A stretch of 64,000 nt of DNA from Glandiceps talaboti. Its lineage: Eukaryota; Hemichordata; Enteropneusta; Spengelidae. Positions 10,401 through 23,540 of this stretch are shown here, one piece after another. The stretch's first letter is position 1; each line of letters opens with the position of its first letter. Both the position numbers and the translations under genes were made by a program. Under the pieces are notes generated by a model that saw only the letters and a program-made list of their open reading frames with translations, did not search any database and had not been told where the DNA came from. The stretch is from assembly GCF_964340395.1 (NCBI RefSeq), contig NC_135564.1, positions 7,568,861 to 7,632,860 on the forward strand. Direction: 5' to 3'.

Positions 10401-12203
10401 AACGCGAGGTTTTAAGTCTGTTAGTGTAAATCAACGTTCAAAAACAGACAAGGAAAGAAATGAACAACTATTTAGATATTTGAATGAATAAAGAGTCAAA
10501 AAACAAAAATAACCAAGGTAGTAGATATACTGATCAACACATCAAAGCAATGTAGTTAATATGCAAATGAATTTAGGCGTTTAGTTACCTATTAGGAAAA
10601 GACAAACATATTCCTAAATTGACCAAAAAATTATAACAATGTCTTTTATTTTAAGAGGCAAAGTCCATCCATTTTTCAGTTTTAGTAGAAAAACATTATG
10701 TCAATGTGTCATATCAATTATATCCCTAACAATGATATTTGATCTCATTCCTTCAACAAAATTTATGTATACACCATTTACTTCTCGCTTTTTCGCTAAA
10801 ATCTGCCGATGCCCATTTCAAGAAATACGCCTGATTAGATTTATGAATCTGTGCATTCGACAGTTTAACGTCCGGTCGTTAAATTTATGTACGTAAGCTT
10901 CAGTATAGTAGTTAGCATAACAACTTGAAAGACACGTGTTTAGTTATGATTTCTAAAACAGAGCTGCAGTATACGGTACGATGGAATACTAGAATTCTTT
11001 CAACAGTTTCTCGCTTCTACTACTGGCTTTCCCGTGTAGATTGTTCATATTCCAGTTTTAGTGCTTGCGACACAAACATCTTAAGGCGTAAAAAAATTGT
11101 GTGGTTCCGATTACATTCAGTTTTAAAATAGGTGAGGTAATTAGATTTTTTGTTTTACTTTATTATATTTTTGTTCATGTTTGAATGTCCAGTTCAGGTT
11201 TTCCATTATTTTCCAAATGGTCTCTATGTTGTTTATTTCTTCCTATCAGGTGTACAGCCTTTACAGATTGGGAGAATAATTTACATTGTCTTTTTAAGTT
11301 GATGTCAGTTTCCGCATCCACTATTTCTTGGGAGACTTCACGATGTTCGGGATTATATTATTATTTTTCTCGAATACATAAAAAAAAAGTTTAGGGTCTG
11401 CGTGAAAAAAAATTAGGTGGGGTCGGGTAACCGGAACCAAACAACTTTTTTATTTGGCCTAATGGTTATTTTATTATTTCTTAAACCAGGTCATCAAATT
11501 CAGTATTGCGTTCACGTGCATCACAGATTTGTAGACTGCAGTCAATCTATATTGCAAGTCAAAATTAGCTGCCTCATTGAATCACTTGTGAGAAGAGAAT
11601 GAATTAATGTCGTCCTCGACAAGGGATAGTTGATGAAATAAAAGATGCGCTTTTCGCCAGAGTTAAACATGCTCGATTTGTTTGTGACTATGCATGAAAT
11701 GTATGTCAGTTTTGGCCTATTTTGCCTATTTTTACTTTGAAAAAACAGAATGTTATATCTGCCCCGGAGATCTTCGACGAGAGTGTGAAGAACGCGTAGG
11801 TGGGTGTACGCTGCGGTTTGACTCAGAGGGGATCACTAGATAAGTCTAAATAAATAATAATGCCTGGAGTAGTCTCTCGGTTGCTTTCCTAACGTCGTGA
11901 GGCAGGTCATTTCCTTTGCTGAGATGAAAGAAGTAACTGTAGTTGCAAAACTAACTGACAGGAAAGATTTTGCGGGACTCATAGATACTCTCGGGGGATG
12001 AAAGTGGAACGGTTTATATGAGGTGTGGAAGGGGGTAGAGAGATGGATTCTTTATAGGTTAACGCATTCATATTCAGTGAGTAAATAACCAAATATTTCA
12101 TGATCAATCAATTCACTTTTTAATGTATTCTCATTGCGATGTGATTTCTGCCAAATTGTGTGCTTATATAGATGAATGGATTATCATAAAAGAGGTATGA
12201 CTG
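10401..12203. other. AT-rich non-coding interval
   Basis: No supported gene. Several short A or T runs. Small open stretches on the plus strand between 10639 and 11602 are AT-rich and carry no motif. Confidence 0.55.
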
Positions 12204-12591
12204 CATGTATGTATGTATGTATGTATGTATGTATGTATGTATGTATGTGTATGTATGTATGTATGTATGTATGTTATGTATGTATGTATGTATGCGTGTA
12301 TGTATGTATATATGTATGTATGTATGTGTGTATGTATGTATGTATGTATGTATGTATGTATGTATGTGTATGCATGCATGTATGTATGTATGTATGTATG
12401 TATGTATGTATGGCTGCATGTATGTATATATATATGCGTGTATGTAAGTATGTATGTGTGCATGCATGCATGCATGCATGCATGTATGTATGTATGTATG
12501 TATGTATGTATGTATGTATGCGTGCGTGTGTATGTATGTATGTATGTGTGTGTGTGTATGTATGTTTGTGTGTGTGTGTGTGTGTGTGTAT
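12204..12591. repeat. (TATG)n compound microsatellite, about 390 bp
   Basis: Long ATGT/TATG tetranucleotide array with interruptions, an internal (GCAT)n block at 12461-12484 and a (TG)n block at the right end. All six frames are open because the 4-base unit contains no stop; these are not genes. Confidence 0.97.
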
Positions 12592-13007
12592 GATTGGAAG
12601 CAAAGCAATTATTAGGAAAGGGAGAACGTATTGAATGGGTTGACTGCAAAAATCATCAGACTTCACTCTGTGCTTTTAAATAGATTTTGTTCAAATTATA
12701 AGAGCATGCATTCCTGGGTTAACAGACGGAGACCAGGTGCTCCAATATCCTAGTTGATGTTTCTTAAAATACAATCTACCGGGACGACAACGCATGGCTA
12801 TCTTTACTTGAAAACTCTATTAAATATTAAACACATGCATGCAGTGAAGTGGATGGTTGATCAAATCAAATTTATACCATGGATGATTTAAAGTCTTGGT
12901 AACCAGGTGTAAACCATATATTATTCATTTACTGGGACATTATGTCATTTGTAGAATTTTAAAACGCACTAATCATGTGTGTTTCTTCTGTCACATTAAT
13001 ACTTCCT
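12592..13007. other. Non-coding interval
   Basis: No gene or repeat recognised. Confidence 0.55.
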
Positions 13008-13350
13008 TCATTGACACGTGTACAGATATAAAAACATGTACAGATGGGAGAAAAACCTGGACAAAAAGTAGTATATGAGACACCGCGAGGTCTTTATACC
13101 AACAACAAGCATCGTGATTTTGTCTGCAATATTGAAAGCCTTTTTGAGATGTACAAAAAAAAGCATGCGTGAAACTTCGGGAGCTTTGGAATCCACATTA
13201 CTCCCTGGGCGAAAAGCATGCTGTGTCGAACGAATTATAGTTAAACCACCATGTGTAGAATACGGATGAATTGTCGCTAATTGTGACACAATTGTATCGA
13301 GAATCCATTGCTTCTGGTCTAAACAGCTTCATGGTAAAGTGAAACTGACT
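13008..13350 (-). pseudogene. Second LINE-type reverse-transcriptase relic
   Basis: The minus-strand frame reads I-L-D-T-I-V-S-Q-L near 13310, then Q-H-A-F-R-P-G near 13220 and F-V-H-L-K-K-A-F-N near 13150. These resemble consecutive RT blocks of non-LTR elements: the I-V..L segment, Q-x-G-F-R-x-G, and the D-L-K-K-A-F-D motif A. Here the catalytic Asp of motif A is His and the G of Q-x-G-F-R is Ala. No Y-A-D-D block follows. The fragment is short, so the call rests on motif order and is tentative. Confidence 0.45.
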
Positions 13351-13689
13351 TCAATCTAAATGGTTTATAATTGCCCTTTGAATTAACTACGTGAATTGGT
13401 CGTTTTGGGGGAAACCGGTTTCTAAACCATTTTCTGTAATTTTCCGAATGAATAGAGATATTTTACAGCAACACCTTGCATACCGACAACCTTTTATATA
13501 TCGCCTGATACTATTACACGCACGGCAATCCAACCTTTTCCAGTCTTTCACTTACATTTACTTGTGTATAACCTAAACAAAAAGAATATTTACCGCGAAA
13601 GGATATGAAACTAGGGGTAAACAGTTTATATAATGACTGTAAGACCATTGGAATAAAAATAGGAAGATGCGTAGAGTGAGAAGATTGAA

Positions 13690-13690
<1 letters not shown>

Positions 13691-13748
<58 letters not shown>

Positions 13749-13764
13749 GGCAGACAGAGAGAGA
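13691..13764. repeat. (CAGA)n microsatellite
   Basis: Uninterrupted CAGA/ACAG tetranucleotide array of about 16 units, ending in GAGAGA. Confidence 0.95.
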
Positions 13765-14380
<616 letters not shown>

Positions 14381-14476
14381 GTAATATCATCTGGGCATGG
14401 CAAGATGCACAGCTTTGGAAATCAATTCATGTTAGATACACTTTATGTCATATCGTGTTTACATCTATGCACTCAC

Positions 14477-14839
14477 CACTCTAGTTGTAATATCATGTCC
14501 AGTGATCTGTGTTAATTCGCCAAGGGCTAACATTGCTGAACACACAGAGAGCATGACAGCGGCGACAGTTGACTCAATATAACTTTCATCTTTAGAAAGT
14601 ACTGACAGTAACAGCGTGATGTAAAAGCCATACCTCAAACCATGCGTTAAGATTTGGCGACAGTAATCACTCATGTTAGAATAGCGAAATGCCAATGCAT
14701 CCTTACGGATTGTACTCATTCTTATATGTCTCTTCTTAAATGGATAATTCAGTACAAGGCAAAGGTCTGCTGCTACAATGGTTATATAGCGTCTGTCAGA
14801 AACATTCTCGAGTCTTTCATTACGTGGTTCGTGTGTCTC
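14477..14839 (-). CDS. Candidate internal exon of an unrecognised multi-pass membrane protein
   Basis: On the minus strand an AG acceptor at 14841-14840 is followed by 121 uninterrupted codons (363 nt, phase 0 at both ends) and a consensus donor GTGAGT at 14476-14471. The peptide begins E-T-H-E-P-R-N-E-R. It then has an aromatic/aliphatic stretch ([13 protein letters not shown]) followed by basic residues K-K-R-H, a polar region with an N-M-S sequon, and two hydrophobic segments ([12 protein letters not shown] and [16 protein letters not shown]) joined by a short acidic loop. The topology suits an integral membrane protein. I do not recognise the family. The alternative is a chance ORF, but length, boundaries and composition all favour an exon. 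The pyrimidine tract before the acceptor is poor. Confidence 0.5.
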
Positions 14840-15618
14840 CTACTTCAGGTCAAGCTGACTAACTTAAAGGCAGCCTTCAGTAATTACAAGAGGAGGGCCG
14901 CGCCGGGGGGAAATCAGGCTCTGGCTGTTGCGTAAAATATGAACGTCCCTCGCTTCCGTCGTACTAAAAAGTGACCCTCTCTCAAGTTCCTTTCTCTGAA
15001 ACTTGACCCTCCTCCCCTGTTAAAATATTTCTAAAACATGGTTTAAATGCTGTCAGACATGGAAAAAGAAACGAATCCTAGAATCAATGGGTTAAAGGAC
15101 ATAATGATCCAACCGCTGCCAACATGTTGAAAGTTTAAAAAGTATTGGTTATTTCCCAACTACTACCACCGTTGGTAGTGAATTTGTGTGAATCGGTACT
15201 GCATAATACTAATAATCAATGCCTGTGTTTGGATCTCATTGCGGGCTGAGCTGAAGGCCAGGACATTAACACCAAACACTAGATGGACACATTCTCGATA
15301 TTATCGGGACAGAGGTCAACATCTCCTCAACATTATCCCTAATATCTTGCCCAACTGTTCCCGTTTTACTCCCAAGAGAGCTACTGTGATATTTAAATTC
15401 ATTTTTGATTGACATGGTCTGATATTACAGTACCTAGCCATAACATTAAATTAAACCCTAAACCCTAACGCTATCCCAACTGATGTGGCAACAGTGGGAT
15501 GCCAAACCCCCAAAATGAAAAATTGGGTAGTGTAATGAGTCAACGTAAATTGTGACCCTTCCCTTCCTTACATAGAATAAAACATTATTGCGCAGACACA
15601 CAACTTAGAACCAGTCGA
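14840..15618. other. Non-coding interval
   Basis: Presumed intron or intergenic DNA next to the candidate exon. It includes a short TTAAACCCTAAACCCTAA stretch at about 15453-15470, too short to be a telomeric array. Confidence 0.5.
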
Positions 15619-15929
15619 CTACTTAAACATGCCATCAAAACCCCTAGTTTGTCTTCCAAACTCTATCATTCCGATCGTCGTAAAAACCTTTAATTCACTC
15701 AACTCCGTTTTACGGCAGCAGTAGAGGAAGTTCCACGTGCGAGTGGTACTTGTAGTAGTTACATTCGGGCTTGCGCGAAAAGAGTAGAGGTCTAGAATTC
15801 CAAGTTGCAACCAAACATCTTTGAAAGTATACTGGTTCTTATCATCGTCGTAAACCACAGCCTCTTTTACGGCACCGTCCAAGACAGCACCGCCAAGAAA
15901 TAACAGCTCCGGTTTGCGAGAAGGGTTCT
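15619..15929 (-). CDS. Possible coding fragment, weakly kelch-like
   Basis: Open minus-strand frame after a TAG at about 15932. It starts N-P-S-R-K-P-E-L and continues L-L-F-L-G-G-A-V, then K-E-A-V-V-Y-D-D-D-K-N-Q-Y. The pattern of a hydrophobic strand, G-G, about ten residues, V-x-x-Y-D and N-x-aromatic resembles one kelch blade. The C-terminal part (Thr-rich, then C-C-R-K-T-E-L) does not continue the pattern. A single blade-like match is weak evidence; it may be a decayed exon or chance. No convincing donor follows. Confidence 0.22.
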
Positions 15930-16573
15930 AATTCAAAATTCTATCAATGGTTTGTTTACATTTTATAAAGTTGTTTGTATTCAGAATGTCACATGTGCGC
16001 CAACATGGCAATTTTTAAGAAAGGTCAAAGGATACAACATGAAGACAGAACAACAGAAACACGAGAAACGGTGATTATCGATGACCAACTTTAACGATGA
16101 CAAGTGTGAAGGGGTTAAAGAGAAAATGTCTGACATGTCAAACGTGCTATTTGTGTGTAATTCAAAGCAGGTGTGACAGGAATACTTTGAAGTACATGCC
16201 AGGTGGTGCGATACATGATACGCCTTGCTTTCAGTCAGGATACACATCTTCAATTCGGTAAATATTCGTTGTGCATGAATTGATAGGCACTTCTTTCAAT
16301 GATTAATCGCTGTGTGGAACTACCTTGAATTAAAACAGTAAATCGGATTTGTTTACCCTGGTTAACACAACCATCAATTATCGTATCATTACGAACGGGG
16401 TAACTGTAGATAACAATCAAACATCTACATGTAACTTTGGATATGGATGGCTAGGCATAATTTGGAGAAGTGTACAGTTAACTTTAAGCACCCTAATATG
16501 CATGTATATCATTCTATAATACTGAGTGGGAATATTTTCCGGTGGTATTTTCCGAGTCTGCCGAATGGCGGAG

Positions 16574-16843
16574 TTATGTTCGCAATGCGGGTCTACATGA
16601 AATTTGTGGGATGCATTGCTGTCGATGCTGCCTGTCGAGCGCTACTCGTGTAGAGAGATCTAAGCCTATTGTCGAGTAGTGGTTATGCCATGTCGGAGAT
16701 TTGACCGGGGGTATCTTCCGATCCGATCGAATGGATTTTAACTCCATAACATGCTGTAGTTCTTTTTCAATATAATGAAGTATTTGCCCTGTTTTTGCAA
16801 AATCAGATTTAACTGGACGAAAACTTTTCAAAGACATTTTCAA
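16574..16843 (-). CDS. Uncharacterised ORF, possible first coding exon
   Basis: Open from ATG near 16837 on the minus strand. The N-terminal 60 residues have protein-like composition, with a K-T-G-Q-I-L-H-Y-I-E-K-E-L-Q-H-V helix-like segment, then basic S-D-R-K-I-P-P-V-K-S-P and W-H-N-H-Y. There is no signal peptide or known motif. The C-terminal third looks random, and a donor could lie around residue 60, but none is strong. Confidence 0.25.
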   Translation of the reverse strand: MKMSLKSFRPVKSDFAKTGQILHYIEKELQHVMELKSIRSDRKIPPVKSPTWHNHYSTIGLDLSTRVALDRQHRQQCIPQISCRPALRT

Positions 16844-17908
16844 ACAAGAACAGAGAAATCAGTTGTGTGTTCTTTAGACAACAGTGAAAAGTTCCAACTG
16901 AAAGCCAACAATTGACTATGCACATGATGTTCTAGTCAGGATGACCAGACTGTGGTTTAACCACACCACTGTGAGTGAAGGTATAAATCGTAACGATACT
17001 GTATAGGATCTATGATGTTCATCACGTATACTTCTTTATGAACGCATAATCCTTCAATTCTGCCGAAGACAACACCCACTAAACAAGATGTGTGTTGTAC
17101 ACTTAAAATTCTTTATTCAGTGCCTTCCGAGTGTGGGTAGGTTTGTCGATACACATTTCGTTTTGCTCAAAATTTCCACGCAAGGCCGTATTTGATATTA
17201 TCGGAAATGAAAGGACTGTTGAAATATCTTCAGAATAACTCCACATATATCTAAATAGTTGTGTAAGATCTCAATTAAACTTTGGACTATGACATGAATA
17301 TGTCGCCAGTATAGTAGGTTTAGGTAGAAACAGATCTAGAAAATGAATCAACAGAAAAGTGAATTTTACATGACATACTAACATTGTGTGTTTTTTCTCT
17401 GTCTGTCTGTCTGGTAGGTTTTGGTTGAAATCAAGGACGACAAACAAAGTACTGAATTGATGAAGTTTTCTGTGGTACTAGATTGTATCTAAACCAACTG
17501 TTAACTCTTATTATGCACAATAAAAACTACAGTTAATTATACATAACGATGATAATTAGGAAAATGGTATATGTAATATCAGCAATATAAAACTTTGAAG
17601 GTTTTAATGTTACGAACTTTCAGCCGAAATGAGATTACACATGAAAGTGAAAAGCAAAAATCCCAAAATGTTATTAATTAAATACTGCAAGTATCCCAAT
17701 TAACATTCTGAGTGAAATGTTTAGCCTGGCATGTGTGTCATCTTAAACGTCGACCCTATTACATAAACAATTCTCTGATTAAGAAACTGTATCAATTGTT
17801 TTACCTTACAAACATCATATCTATAACTACTGCGAAGCACGGGTTGTTATATTCCAGTATGTGATATATGTGCGCGTGATGGGCGAGTATGTATCTATCT
17901 ATATATAG
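16844..17908. other. Non-coding interval
   Basis: No gene recognised. Four CTGT units occur at 17400-17413. Confidence 0.55.
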
Positions 17909-17916
17909 TGTGTGTC

Positions 17917-17962
<46 letters not shown>

Positions 17963-17988
17963 CCGTGCGTGTCTGTGTCTGTGTGCGC
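17909..17988. repeat. (GT)n(GC)n alternating purine-pyrimidine tract
   Basis: A GT array from about 17921 passes directly into GCGCGCGCGCC at 17954-17964 and then mixed GT/GC. More than 40 bases of strict purine-pyrimidine alternation ending in CG steps is the classical Z-DNA-forming pattern. Confidence 0.9.
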
Positions 17989-18961
17989 ACGTACAGGACG
18001 AATAATCAATTTTATTCTCGCGATTTTCCGGATTGCTAGTATTAATTTCTCTATATTTCAAATAAACTTTTATTAATAAATATTGCCACCATAACTATTG
18101 TTTCTTCTCACTGTTTTTTCCTATTTCCTACCATTACGAGTTACCACTGTCTTATCAGAGTTTACCAACTTTGGATTAATTAGTAGATTGCCAATCCTAG
18201 ATACAAACTCACGGGCTAATTGCCCAATTAACACATTGCACAGTGAGTGTAAACATCTACTGATCCGCACTATGTACTGTCATTAGTCGGATCAGTGGAT
18301 TTTTATACTCATTTTGACCATTGAATTTCTTCTATAGCTGCATCCAGTGGGGCTTATGAGTGCTAACTGAACAGTGTCTCAAAATAGCAAAACCAACAAG
18401 GAAAGTTTATCACCAAATATTTGATTTGCAGTACAACAAACATCGGGAGCACAATATTTTCATAACTAACACAGTAATGACGTATTATCGAGGAGTCCGT
18501 GACTTTTGTCCATTATCTAAGTTTAGTATAAAAATATCCTTACATATAATACACAGGGACCTCTCTTCTAATCACTGGCTTCGTGTCTGCCCAGGGGATA
18601 CTTGGCCCTATCGTCGTCGCATGGCATGTACTCTAACATCTATTCACTATCCCTGAAGTCAAATTGCTAATGACAGTCTCCTCAGTTTTGCTTGTGTCCC
18701 TCTACAAGAATTAATGACGCACTTGTTTAAAGAAAAAAGTCACTGACATTAGCGACTCTCTGAATAATGTTTAAGTTATGTTTTATAGCATAGTTGACGG
18801 ATTTCCAATAATTTTTAATTAATTTACATACTCCATTAAGAAAAATAATTCGCATAGCTTTATATTGAGAAAAAGTAAGGAACATGTTACCTTTCAAAGT
18901 GTGTACTTAAAATTTGATATAACTATTAATAATGCGATTTTGATATACAAAAGTTGTTGTC
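17989..18961. other. Non-coding interval
   Basis: No gene recognised. Short plus-strand open stretches at 18098-18286 and 18360-18656 have no motif. Confidence 0.5.
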
Positions 18962-19215
18962 CAATAGGGAACTTGCAATCCAGACTGAGCATGCTCAGAC
19001 GCAAAGGACTATGGGATTATCAGTGGTTATCGTAATACCTAATCTGGAGCTACCGATAAAATAAACCTCCCACAATGGTCAGGGTAGCTATAAATTGATC
19101 ATTTGTGGTTACAAAGAATATAACAGTATTGTTTACAATACCAATTCATTAGTATTTATTATCACATTTCCCATGATACAACATTCAACATGGCGGGTTT
19201 GCAAGTTCCCTATTG
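18962..19215. mobile_element. MITE-like element with 17-bp perfect TIRs
   Basis: CAATAGGGAACTTGCAA at 18962-18978 is repeated as its exact reverse complement at 19199-19215, bounding 254 bases with no coding capacity. The inner left part contains the palindrome TGAGCATGCTCA. No clean target duplication is visible at the edges; TTG/CAA just outside the repeats suggests the true ends may lie a few bases further out. Confidence 0.7.
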
Positions 19216-20492
19216 TATCAAAGTTTAATACCAATACGTTAATTCACCTGTGACGTAATGTTAATCCTCAGAGTAATAGTACATAATGATACATTGGCGG
19301 GCAAGTCATGAAATATAGGGTGATTCCCACAGATATCTCCAATTTCGTTACTTTTGCGTAAGAATGATGAAAAGTGCCCTCCAGTTCTACCGCAGGTAGT
19401 AAGTCTAGTATTGGCTTAGAATGACACGGTGCCCTGGGGACACAGCATCCATACCTTCCATGTATAGATCGTAGAGATCAAGACACAGCACATATGCTGG
19501 AAATTCATATAGTTATTGATTAATTTTAATGCAAATATTGACCAATGATTGGAACATTTATGGTGGTGTTCGACGTTTTAGTGTCGGTAACGTTTCAACG
19601 TTTGGCATCAATCAATTTGAGATGGATACCTTATTGAAGCCCTGTTCAATATCATTTAAAGATGGCGGCATTGTATAAAGTATTTGAAACAGTGATCGAC
19701 TGAATATTGCATTTATGCCAAGAATGGAAACACAGTGTTTGTAAACTGAGGAGGATCAATGACCGTGGACATTGGCGTTACTCCAGTGTGATGACCTCCA
19801 CATGGACCACATATCAATCGATATTCAACAAATAGCAGACAAGTCGAAAACAAAAATACCCTGCCCTCTATTGTGTATATATGACGATAACCCTTACGTA
19901 GATACTGCTTGAGAGCTCAATACACATACTTCTCAATGGCTACCCGGCACAAATATACAATTTAATATAATGTACTTAGAAATTAGAAATAGAATGAAAC
20001 CCACTTGAAGGACCTATATTCTTCAACGTATTTATTTTGCAAAATGATAATTAAAAGCCTACTTGAAGGCTACGTAAGAGCTTAAAAGCTACTGTGGTCT
20101 AGATGGTACGGACTGTGAAGGTTAATTCCCCTCTAAAAGTACATAGGACGAATTCTAACGGTGTTGAGTACTGCTCTGTAGACTATGTTGACTATGTCTA
20201 GAATACCAAGTGTAGATGAGGGCTTGCATATCAACAGTTCAAATTGATGCCAGGCAACTGTGATGATGTTATTATGATCAGAGACAAAATGCGGACGTGA
20301 TTGCAGCTTTATCAACCGGTAAGATCACTCTGAAGTGGTTTTGCCTAGATACAAGTTTAATAAGGTCAGTGGAAGTCACTACAGACTATGTGAGATGTTT
20401 GATATATAGTTATCAAAGAACAAGCCACTTTATCATAATGGGAGAATAATTGTAACTATCATCATCATCGAACTAAATGACTACATGGCGGC
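19216..20492. other. Non-coding interval
   Basis: No gene or clear repeat recognised. Confidence 0.55.
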
Positions 20493-20523
20493 TTCGTCGT
20501 CGTCGTCGTCGTCGTCATCGTCG

Positions 20524-20554
<31 letters not shown>

Positions 20555-20599
20555 TATCATCATCATCATCATCATGAACATTACATAATACTTTCTGAT

Positions 20600-20645
<46 letters not shown>

Positions 20646-20672
20646 GAACATTACATAATACTTTCTGATAAA
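20493..20672. repeat. (GTC/ATC)n trinucleotide arrays with a duplicated 27-bp spacer
   Basis: GTC then ATC trinucleotide repeats at 20493-20576 are followed by a unique segment, GAACATTACATAATAC and so on, at about 20576-20602. A second ATC array follows at 20602-20645, and the same unique segment recurs at 20646-20672, giving a period of 70. The minus strand reads as poly-Asp/Met and is not a gene. Confidence 0.93.
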
Positions 20673-22548
20673 CTTCAACACTTTTCATTTTTATGACCTT
20701 ATCTTATTGATAACCTTACCTGAACTAAATATATAGAGTTATGCAATTTATCTTTTTTTTGTAACACAAAATATCATTCTAAGATTTCATTAGCCAAGAT
20801 AGAAAGTTACACTTTGATTTTTACAGTGGGATTATATCCGTCAGACTGATTTCATTAGATCAGACATCCCTAGCTGTGCGCCCTACCGAGGCTCGTCAGT
20901 AACTCCGGTTATTAATCACTGTTGGGGATTGTTCTATTGCGACTTGCTTAATAAATCATTTTTTTGAACATAAACTACAATTTGTGAATATTACATAAAT
21001 GTCTGCCTCAACAGAAATACAATTTCAGATGTGCAACATTTATCAATATTCATATTACATGACATCCAATATTACCTGAAAACTGAAAATTACAGGTATA
21101 CGGTTTGCAAATTGTACAATGTCTTTATGTATATAAGATAACACGCAACCTAATTGTCAATGTTTTGGATTTAACAGATATCCAATTGAGCGACATGACA
21201 GGCATATTCTTAACTTGTAATACTAGTATGAACAAAGATACTGAAAATTTTGTATTGAGGTCAGCATATGGCTCACGAAAATAAACCATTGATTTACGCT
21301 AATTTACTGAAATGAGCTGGTAGTGTGCCACGTTTACGACTGCGTAAATCATGTCGTACATATGCAGCCAAGCTGGGTTTTCTGTGATGAATGATGCAAC
21401 GTTTACTGAAACATTTCCCTCAGCAAAGTATACAATAGTTCACCTTTGAGGTGAAAGATCATATCCTCCCGTGTACATATACCAACCGTACAAGAAGGTA
21501 ATTATACTTTTATTTCCATTGGATAAAAAATAATCCAACGGGAACAACGACAATTATACTGAAGAACAGCACACAAGTTTAAGAGACGTGGAAATGAGGA
21601 CATAGCTGACATAACATACAACTAATGAAATTGGCCCCAAATGAAGGAATACGCACAATATTATACAATTAACTGACCCCCCCCAAAAAAAAAAAAAAAA
21701 TCGTTATAAAAATATTTATCCTCATACATAACTTAAAATATGTGATGAATACACAATAAAAACAGTAATAAAAAGATGGCAACTAATAATGGCTTAGGAG
21801 ATACTTCTTGTAATCTGTTTTAAACTAATTACTCCGACAACATGCATTTTCTTATAAATGATGACGCTAAACTCCAAATCTTGGGACTCATAAATTTGGT
21901 GCTGGTTTGACCTATACCAGCTTATCGCTCGTAAATTTCAATATTACGAAATCTGACATCTCATGGCGTGGGAACGAATTAGTAAAGATGTACAAAACCA
22001 CATCAGAAAAAAATGGAATATATTTTGTAATTGCTTCTGTTCTAGGTTTTTATTAGTTGGATGGGCAATAGTGTCAGAAATGTAATATCGTTATTCCAAA
22101 CTTAATTAGAACAAAAATATCAATTTATGAAATATGGATATATCAAACACTAATTAGTCATTAACTCAAGTACAGCTGGCGGCAATAAAGTGTCACGTAT
22201 TTTAATGACAAATTTACAGGCGGTATGAATCTATTTCATTTACATTAATATTTAAGTATGCAATTACATTAATATTTAAGTATGCAATCGAAAAAAATAA
22301 AACAAGTGAACAAAACATAATTTGTTACATTTATTTTGAGCAAGACTTGTTATGCATGCCCAATTACATTAAAACTGTGGGCACAAATATAAGCAGACAA
22401 TGAAATATTGATATCGTTATGGAATTATGTTGTCATGCGGATAAATGAAAGAAGATTCTTTCAAAATATTTTGTTGAACACCAGTACAACTAACCTATCC
22501 AAACATAATGACAAAAAATAAAGATCAAACCATCATTGCTATTTATTC
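20673..22548. other. AT-rich non-coding interval
   Basis: No gene recognised. A17-type run with preceding C8 at about 21680-21701. Confidence 0.55.
22240..22287. repeat. 24-bp tandem duplication
   Basis: Two identical head-to-tail copies of a 24-base AT-rich unit beginning TTACATTAATATTTAAG, at 22240-22263 and 22264-22287. Confidence 0.95.

Positions 22549-22621
<73 letters not shown>
22549..22621. repeat. (GTTA)n microsatellite
   Basis: Eighteen uninterrupted GTTA units. This is not a telomeric motif. Confidence 0.97.
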
Positions 22622-23540
22622 TTCTATTTTAATTTATTTATTTTACTTATTTATCGATATCCAAGATTCTGAATCGCAGTGGTAGTCACACACTTTGCAG
22701 TGCAATCATGGAAGTATATCTCGTTTATTCATGCCTGGTTTTGCCTTTAAGAAATCAGCCATAAAAGGGGAGTCAATAATATACGTTAAGGACGTTTTAA
22801 TATATTCGTGACGTAAGTGATGTCCACCGAGAAAAAAGGTTTAATCACCTAGAAGAAGTTGAATTATTTACGATGACCTTTATGTAATAAGGTCAGGGTT
22901 TCAATCCCATGGTGTTATGTTATCAGTTTGGATATATATATAATATATATATCATTTTTCTGTTCAAGAGCAAACTTACTTATAACTCTCCACGACAACG
23001 GGTTTATCACACCTAAATTTTAACCCTAGTCCGAAATTTAATCCTAATCTGAACTGTATTATTTGCTTAAAATTTATGTAAATCTGTAACATTCTGCTGG
23101 AGTTTTAATCCCAAAAAAGTGAATCCCAATGTGTGTGTGTGGGGGGGGGGGTACTCCATCAATATTGGGGAGAGGGTTACTACATTGGGACTCGCCTAGC
23201 CGTACATGTGATCATCTCCCATCATACCCCAGATAGATATGAACAAAATTCAACCAAACCTGGCACAGTGGTCAGATACTACATGTATTTTAGTCATATT
23301 AACAAGGCCTTATCGTGCATGACCGAAAAACATATTTCTAGTGAAATCCCTGTTTACCCAAACTAAAACATACCAATCACAGACATGAAATTAGACAAAG
23401 TGTCTACCCATATGAACAGGGGTGAACTGCCATTCCACATAACAGACAGTATTCAGTTTAGTTCTGTCAGTTTAGGTGCAACGGTGACGTATAGATCGTA
23501 TGAATTATTGTATTGTTATATTTCGAACTGAATACACATT
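22622..23540. other. Non-coding interval
   Basis: No gene recognised. A G10 run lies at about 23142-23151 and a small TA palindrome at 22935-22953. Confidence 0.55.

Noticed and set aside
12120-12666. Long open frames on both strands reading M-Y-V-C and H-T-Y-I repeats
   Set aside because: Produced by the stop-free TATG tetranucleotide array. The same applies to 24.9, 40.7 and 43.4 kb.
15453-15470. Telomere-like CCCTAAACCCTAA
   Set aside because: Only about two units and imperfect; not an array.
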